Positions 57,326-64,000 of a stretch of 64,000 nucleotides of DNA are shown here, in pieces. Origin of the DNA: Alphaproteobacteria bacterium (lineage in GTDB: Bacteria > Pseudomonadota > Alphaproteobacteria > JAJFFI01); NCBI GenBank assembly GCA_030066595.1, contig JASJBI010000012.1, forward strand, positions 1 through 64,000, read 5' to 3'. Positions within the stretch are counted from its first letter, which is position 1, and every line of letters starts with the position of its first letter. Both the position numbers and the translations under genes were made by a program. The notes under the pieces are model-generated. The model had not been told where the DNA came from. It made no database searches and saw nothing but the letters and a program-made list of their open reading frames with translations.

Positions 57326-58342
57326 CTAGTAGGGCTCTTCCAGTTTCTTGGCCAGATCCTCGATATTCTCCGGCGGCCAGTCCGGAATCTCCATGCCGAG
57401 GCCAAGGCCCATGCTGGTGAGCACCTCTTTGATCTCGTTGAGCGACTTGCGGCCGAAGTTCGGGGTGCGCAGCATCTCCGCCTCGGTCTTCTGAACCAGG
57501 TCGCCGATGTAGATGATGTTGTCGTTCTTCAGGCAGTTTGCCGATCGCACCGACAGCTCCAGCTCGTCCACCTTGCGCAGGAGGTTGCGGTTGAACGGCA
57601 GCTCGGCCGAGGCCTCTTCCAGGGGACGCTCGGTCGGCTCCTCGAAATTGATGAACAGCTGCAGCTGGTCCTGCAGGATCCGCGCGGCCAGGGCGACCGA
57701 ATCCTCGGGCGTGACCGCGCCGTTGGTCTGCACGGTCAAGGACAGCTTGTCGTGGTCGGTGACCTGGCCGACGCGGGCGTTCTCCACCTTGTAGGTGACC
57801 TTACGCACGGGGCTGAACAGGGAGTCCACCGGGATCAGTCCGATCTGGGCGTCCTCCGGCCGGTTCTGGCTGGCCGGCACGTAGCCTTTGCCGGTGTCGA
57901 CCGTGAACTCCATGCTGACCGACGCGCCCTGGTCGAGCGCGAACAGCACCAGATCCGGGTTCATGATCTCGATGTCGTGGCCGGTCTCGATCTGCGCCGC
58001 GGTCACCTCGCCGGGCCCCTTGGCCTTGAGGCTCATCCGCTTCGGCCCCTCGCCGTGCATGCGCAGAGCCAAGGACTTGATGTTCAGAACGATGTCCGTG
58101 ACGTCCTCGCGCACGCCCGGGATCGAAGAGAATTCGTGCAGCACACCGTCCATCTGGATCGCGGTCACGGCCGCGCCCTGCAACGAAGACAGCAACACGC
58201 GGCGGAGCGCATTGCCCAAAGTCAGCCCAAAGCCACGCTCCAGCGGCTGGGCGACGATGACCGCCACATTGGCGGCCTCTTCGCCGGCCTCGATCTTGAG
58301 ACCCTTGGGCTTGATCAAATCGGTCCAATTCTTCTGAATCAC
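57326..58342 (-). CDS. rpoA: RNA polymerase alpha subunit (apparent GTG start)
   Basis: [18 protein letters not shown]...; C-terminal [13 protein letters not shown]. Confidence 0.97.
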   Translation of the reverse strand: MIQKNWTDLIKPKGLKIEAGEEAANVAVIVAQPLERGFGLTLGNALRRVLLSSLQGAAVTAIQMDGVLHEFSSIPGVREDVTDIVLNIKSLALRMHGEGPKRMSLKAKGPGEVTAAQIETGHDIEIMNPDLVLFALDQGASVSMEFTVDTGKGYVPASQNRPEDAQIGLIPVDSLFSPVRKVTYKVENARVGQVTDHDKLSLTVQTNGAVTPEDSVALAARILQDQLQLFINFEEPTERPLEEASAELPFNRNLLRKVDELELSVRSANCLKNDNIIYIGDLVQKTEAEMLRTPNFGRKSLNEIKEVLTSMGLGLGMEIPDWPPENIEDLAKKLEEPY

Positions 58343-58447
58343 CAGGATACCTCTCTCACTATGCGTGGGCCTCATCTCCGCGAGCGCGGCAGTGGCCCGT
58401 CTTCGTGCCGAGTGCCCGCCGCGGCGGCCCCGGCCCTTCGTCGTTCG

Positions 58448-58840
58448 TTACACGCGCCGGCGCTTGGGCGGCCGACAGCCATTGTGCGGGATCGGCGTGA
58501 CGTCGCGGATCGCCGTGATGGTGAAGCCCACCGACTGCAGCGCCCGGAGCGCCGATTCCCGTCCCGAGCCCGGCCCCTTGACCTCGACCTCGAGCGTCTT
58601 CATGCCGTGCTCCTGGGCCTTGCGGCCAGCATCCTCGGCGGCGATCTGCGCCGCATAGGGCGTCGATTTGCGCGACCCCTTGAAGCCCTGCGAGCCTGCC
58701 GACGACCAGGCGATGGCGTTGCCCTGGGCATCGGTGATGGTGATCTTGGTGTTGTTGAAGGTCGCGTTCACATGGGCGACGCCGGAGGTGATGTTCTTGC
58801 GCTCCTTGCGGCGGACGCGCGCGCTAGCAGGTTTGGCCAT
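58448..58840 (-). CDS. rpsK: 30S ribosomal protein S11
   Basis: [49 protein letters not shown]. Confidence 0.97.
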   Translation of the reverse strand: MAKPASARVRRKERKNITSGVAHVNATFNNTKITITDAQGNAIAWSSAGSQGFKGSRKSTPYAAQIAAEDAGRKAQEHGMKTLEVEVKGPGSGRESALRALQSVGFTITAIRDVTPIPHNGCRPPKRRRV

Positions 58841-58865
58841 CTGGCTGGGACTCCTCGACTCTCGG

Positions 58866-59237
58866 TTACGCCTTCTTCTTACCGGCGATCGGACGGGCGC
58901 GGCCCTTGCGGGTCCGGGCGTTGGTATGGGTGCGCTGGCCGCGCACCGGCAGGCCTTTGCGGTGCCGCAAGCCACGGAAACAACCGAGGTCCATCAAGCG
59001 CTTGATGTTCATGGCCGTCTCGCGCCGAAGATCGCCCTCGACCTGGAAGTCGCGATCGATGATCTCGCGAATGCGCGACGCCTCGTCCTCGGTCATGTCG
59101 TTGACCCGCCGTTCGGCGGGAATCCCGGCCGTCTGGCAAATCGCCTTGGCCGAGGCCCCACCGATGCCGAAGATATAAGTAAGCGCGACCTCGACGCGCT
59201 TTTGCGTGGGTAGGTTAACGCCAGCAATGCGCGCCAC
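58866..59237 (-). CDS. rpsM: 30S ribosomal protein S13 (apparent GTG start)
   Basis: [39 protein letters not shown]...[18 protein letters not shown]. Confidence 0.97.
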   Translation of the reverse strand: MARIAGVNLPTQKRVEVALTYIFGIGGASAKAICQTAGIPAERRVNDMTEDEASRIREIIDRDFQVEGDLRRETAMNIKRLMDLGCFRGLRHRKGLPVRGQRTHTNARTRKGRARPIAGKKKA

Positions 59238-59372
59238 GAACCGCCTCCTTGTAAGCTGAGCCTGGATGCAAAAATGGCCGCGCCGGACAGGAGCTATCGC
59301 CCCCGCCGGCAGCGCCACCGAGCATAGGGATTATATGGGGATTGCCCGCACTGTCAATCAACCCCCGCCGCA

Positions 59373-59954
59373 TCATTTGCCGCCTTCGACAATATCCTTG
59401 AGGGCCTCGCCGACCTCTTCGATCGTGGCCATGCCGTCGACCTGCTTGAGCCGGCCCCGGTCCCGGTAATAGGGCAGGATCGGGGCGGTCTGCTCCCGGT
59501 AAACGTCGAGCCGCTTCCGCAGGGTCTCGGCATTGTCGTCCGCCCGCACCTGGCCGGCCGCCGCCTCCGCGGCCCGTTTCTCGATGCGCGCGAACAGGGC
59601 GTCTTCATCGACCACCATCTCGATCACGTGATGCAGCTCCATGCCCTTGTCCGCCAGCATCCGGTCGAGCGCCTCGGCCTGGGCCACGGTGCGCGGAAAG
59701 CCGTCCAGGATGAAGCCGTTCTTGCAGTCCGGCTGGTCGACCCGGTCTGAGATGATGCCCACGACCACCTCGTCCGGCACCAGCTTGCCTTCGTCCATGA
59801 TGGCCTTGGCCTTCAAGCCGATCTCGGTTCCGGCGGCCACGGCCGCCCGCAGCATCTCGCCGGTTGAGAGCTGAACCAGCCCGTATTTGTCCTGCAGCCG
59901 CTCAGCCTGGGTGCCCTTGCCGCAGCCGGGCGGTCCCAACAAAATGATATTCAT
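59373..59954 (-). CDS. adk: Adenylate kinase
   Basis: [46 protein letters not shown]. Confidence 0.97.
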   Translation of the reverse strand: MNIILLGPPGCGKGTQAERLQDKYGLVQLSTGEMLRAAVAAGTEIGLKAKAIMDEGKLVPDEVVVGIISDRVDQPDCKNGFILDGFPRTVAQAEALDRMLADKGMELHHVIEMVVDEDALFARIEKRAAEAAAGQVRADDNAETLRKRLDVYREQTAPILPYYRDRGRLKQVDGMATIEEVGEALKDIVEGGK

Positions 59955-59966
59955 GGCTCCCCCCCT

Positions 59967-61310
<1,344 letters not shown>

Positions 61311-61341
61311 GGGCGGCTCCCTGTTCCCGTACGCGCCCGAG

Positions 61342-61914
61342 CTAGTCGGACGCCTCGTCCTGGCCCCCCGTGTCGGCGCTGTCTGCCGCGCCTTTGTCCT
61401 CGACCTTTTTCGACTGCTTGGTCGCCTTCTTCTCGGGCGCCGCCGGCTTGGACTTGCCGGCCGATATGGTCACCGTGCCGCCCGCCTTTTCCACCGCCGC
61501 CAGCGCGGCCTTGGATGCGCCCGCGACCTCGATGGATATTTTGGTCTTCAGGTCGCCTTTTGCAAGCAGCCGAACACCGTCGTGAACGCGCCGAACCACG
61601 CCCGCCGCGATCAGGGCGTCGCCGTCGATCGGCTTCTTGGCGTCGAGCTTGCCGGCCTCGATCGCCGCCTGCAGCCGACCGAGGTTGACCTCGGCATGCC
61701 GCTTGCTGGTTGGGTTGTTGAAGCCGCGCCGCGGCAGCCGCCGATAGAGCGGCATCTGCCCGCCCTCGAAGCCGAGCAAGGACACGCCCGAGCGCGACAG
61801 TTGGCCCTTGGCGCCCCGGCCCGCCGTGCCGCCTTTGCCCGAACCGGGGCCGCGCCCGATCCGTTTGCGGTTCTTTCGGGCGCCGCGCTTGTCGGCAAGC
61901 TGGTTCAAATCCAT
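61342..61914 (-). CDS. rplO: 50S ribosomal protein L15
   Basis: [31 protein letters not shown]...[20 protein letters not shown]. Confidence 0.96.
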   Translation of the reverse strand: MDLNQLADKRGARKNRKRIGRGPGSGKGGTAGRGAKGQLSRSGVSLLGFEGGQMPLYRRLPRRGFNNPTSKRHAEVNLGRLQAAIEAGKLDAKKPIDGDALIAAGVVRRVHDGVRLLAKGDLKTKISIEVAGASKAALAAVEKAGGTVTISAGKSKPAAPEKKATKQSKKVEDKGAADSADTGGQDEASD

Positions 61915-61948
61915 CGTTCTGGTTCCTCGCGGGTGGCGTGCCGTCCGA

Positions 61949-62143
61949 TCAGGCGATCTCTTCGACCCGGACCAGGTGGCTCACCTTGTTGATCATGCCG
62001 CGGATCGCCGGGGTGTCCTCCAGCTCGCGCGTGCGTTGCATTCGATTGAGACCCAGGCCGACCAGCGTCGCGCGCTGGTCCTTCGGCCGCCCGATCGGGC
62101 TGCCCGTCTGAGTAACCCGGATCTTCTTTTTTGTGACAGACAT
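61949..62143 (-). CDS. rpmD: 50S ribosomal protein L30
   Basis: [54 protein letters not shown]. Confidence 0.96.
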   Translation of the reverse strand: MSVTKKKIRVTQTGSPIGRPKDQRATLVGLGLNRMQRTRELEDTPAIRGMINKVSHLVRVEEIA

Positions 62144-62169
62144 TTAGAGTTTCTTCCTCATGTGATTTC

Positions 62170-62709
62170 TTAGGCCTCGGCGGCTTCTCCGCCCCGGCTG
62201 ATGATCTGTCCGACCTTCTTGCCGCGCCGTGCAGCGACGTCGCGGGGCGCATAGACATGGTCCAGCGCTTCGAAGGTCGCCTTGACCATGTTGTGCGGAT
62301 TGGCCGAGCCGACCGATTTGGCAACCACATCCTGCATGCCGAGGCACTCGAAGATCGCCCGCATGGGACCGCCGGCAATGATGCCCGTGCCCGGCGGTGC
62401 CGCGCGCAGGACCACGCGTCCGGCGCCGAACCGGCCCTTGACGTCATGGTGCAGCGTGCGGCCTTCGCGCAGCGGAACCCGACGGACGCCGTTCCGGGCC
62501 TTCTCGGTGGCCTTGCGGATGGCCTCGGGCACCTCGCGCGCCTTGCCCGCGCCGAAGCCGACCCGGCCCTTGCCATCGCCCACCACTACGAGCGCCGCGA
62601 AGCCGAAGCGCCGGCCGCCCTTGACCACCTTGGCGACGCGGTTGATGCTGACCAGCTTCTCGACGAACTCGGACTCTTCGCGGCGATCCTCCCGCGGATT
62701 TCGTGCCAT
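62170..62709 (-). CDS. rpsE: 30S ribosomal protein S5
   Basis: [51 protein letters not shown]. Confidence 0.97.
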   Translation of the reverse strand: MARNPREDRREESEFVEKLVSINRVAKVVKGGRRFGFAALVVVGDGKGRVGFGAGKAREVPEAIRKATEKARNGVRRVPLREGRTLHHDVKGRFGAGRVVLRAAPPGTGIIAGGPMRAIFECLGMQDVVAKSVGSANPHNMVKATFEALDHVYAPRDVAARRGKKVGQIISRGGEAAEA

Positions 62710-62721
62710 ACCCAGTCCTTC

Positions 62722-63081
62722 CTAGAAGTTCAAACCCGCCTCGCGGGCGGCATCGGCCAGCGCCTTGACGCGGCCATGGAACAGATAACCGCCGCGGTCG
62801 AACACCACGTCCTTGACGCCGGCCTTGATCGCCCGGTCGGCGACCAGCTTGCCGACCGCCTTGGCCGCATCCCGATCGGCGCCGGTCTTGAGCGCGCTCT
62901 TGAGATCCTTGTCCAAGGTGGACGCCGCCGCCAGGGTCCGACCTTCGACGTCGTTGATCACCTGCGCGTAGATGTGCTGGCTCGAGCGGAACACCGACAG
63001 CCGCGGCCGGTTCCGGTTCTGCTTTCTCAGCTGCCAGCGTGTCCGCGCCCTGCGGCGCTCGAAGAGGTTTTTCGCGTTCAT
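62722..63081 (-). CDS. rplR: 50S ribosomal protein L18
   Basis: [35 protein letters not shown]; start [10 protein letters not shown] within ORF 62722..63438. Confidence 0.96.
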   Translation of the reverse strand: MNAKNLFERRRARTRWQLRKQNRNRPRLSVFRSSQHIYAQVINDVEGRTLAAASTLDKDLKSALKTGADRDAAKAVGKLVADRAIKAGVKDVVFDRGGYLFHGRVKALADAAREAGLNF

Positions 63082-63095
63082 ATTCGACCCTTGTC

Positions 63096-63629
63096 CTACT
63101 TCTTCTTGCCTTCCTTCCGCAGGATGTACTCGTTCTCGTACTTGATCCCTTTGCCCTTGTAGGGCTCGGGCGGACGGAAGGCGCGGATCTCGGCCGCCAC
63201 CTGCCCCACCTGCTGCCTGTTCGCGCCGGTGATCGCGATATGGGTGGGACGCTCGCACTTGATGCTGATGCCCTCGGGGATGGGATAGAGGACATCGTGG
63301 CTGTAGCCCAGCTGGAGCTGCAGGTTCTTGCCCTGCACTGCCGCGCGGTAGCCGACGCCGCTGATCTCCAGTACGTAGGTGAAGCCCTGGCTGACGCCGG
63401 TCACCAGGCTGTCCACCAGCGACCGGGTCGTGCCCCACATGTTGCGCGCCATCTTGCTGTTGCCGCGCGGGCTGACCAATACCTGGCCGTCCTCGACCGC
63501 AACCGCGACGTCGTCATGCAAGACCATGCTGTGCTCGCCCACCTTGCCCTTGGCGAACAGCTGATCTCCCTGCAGGCGCACCTCGACGCCCTCTGGGATT
63601 GCCACCGGATTCTTGCCGATTCGAGACAT
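63096..63629 (-). CDS. rplF: 50S ribosomal protein L6
   Basis: [54 protein letters not shown]. Confidence 0.97.
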   Translation of the reverse strand: MSRIGKNPVAIPEGVEVRLQGDQLFAKGKVGEHSMVLHDDVAVAVEDGQVLVSPRGNSKMARNMWGTTRSLVDSLVTGVSQGFTYVLEISGVGYRAAVQGKNLQLQLGYSHDVLYPIPEGISIKCERPTHIAITGANRQQVGQVAAEIRAFRPPEPYKGKGIKYENEYILRKEGKKK

Positions 63630-63638
63630 AGCCGTCCT

Positions 63639-64000
63639 CTAGAACACCCGGCACAGGATTTCGCCGCCCACCTTCGCCTCGCGGGCCTCGGTGTCCGACA
63701 TCACGCCCCGGGACGTGGACAGGATGGAAATGCCCAGCCCGGCATAGATCTTGGGCAAGTCCTCGATCCCTGAATAGACCCGCCGGCCCGGCCGCGACAC
63801 GCGGTTGATCTCCCGGATCACCGGACCGCCGTCGTGATAACGCAGCTCGATGGTGAGCGCCTTGATGCCGGGCCGCTCCTCCGACTCGGAAAAACCGCGG
63901 ATGTAGCCTTCCTTCTCGAGGACCGCGAGCACGTTCTTGCGCAGGCCGGAAGACGGCGAGGTGACCGTCGCTCGACGGTCCCGCTGGCCGTTCCGGATGC
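63639..64000 (-). CDS. rpsH: 30S ribosomal protein S8, missing N-terminus (window edge)
   Basis: ...NVLAVLEKEGYIRGFSESEERPGIKALTIELRYHDGGPVIREINRVSRPGRRVYSGIEDLPKIYAGLGISILSTSRGVMSD...; continues past the window. Confidence 0.96.
   Translation of the reverse strand, partial: IRNGQRDRRATVTSPSSGLRKNVLAVLEKEGYIRGFSESEERPGIKALTIELRYHDGGPVIREINRVSRPGRRVYSGIEDLPKIYAGLGISILSTSRGVMSDTEAREAKVGGEILCRVF

Overview
This GC-rich window reads as alphaproteobacterial chromosome, probably Rhodospirillales-like; that placement is inferred from gene content and is not proven. The right end (about 56.8-64 kb, minus strand) is a ribosomal operon segment: rpsH', rplF, rplR, rpsE, rpmD, rplO, secY, adk, rpsM, rpsK, rpoA, rplQ, then a hairpin terminator. 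It is followed by degP/Q, rarA, a SagB-type oxidoreductase, crcB and rluA. The left half holds central metabolism: mgtE-maeB, a tRNA-Leu(GAG), lipB, split acyl-CoA carboxylase genes (pccA at 7.7 kb, pccB at 27.6 kb), and a branched-chain keto-acid dehydrogenase-like cluster with a leucine-dehydrogenase-like gene and an acyl-CoA ligase. It also holds three cyclase/TPR signalling genes, a globin, tandem SDR genes and an ArsR-SRPBCC-GST-GFA operon. The most interesting part is a roughly 9.15 kb segment (36.8-46.1 kb). It is bracketed by two about 95% identical, directly oriented 160-bp copies of the 3' end of a MgtC/DUF4010-type gene. Inside are a GH3-family acyl-adenylating enzyme, a penicillin-acylase-family Ntn amidase, and a TetR regulator facing a double palindromic operator. 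The operator precedes a four-gene phospholipid operon: CDP-alcohol phosphatidyltransferase, a fused alpha/beta-hydrolase-methyltransferase, PlsC and CdsA. The phosphatidyltransferase has Asn in place of two of the four conserved motif Asp residues. Other notable signals are a MITE-like element whose end supplies the mgtE stop codon, a tandem SDR duplication in which one copy has lost the catalytic Tyr, and an ArsR gene whose start codon sits inside its own palindromic operator. All alignments and counts were done by eye; no database search was run.
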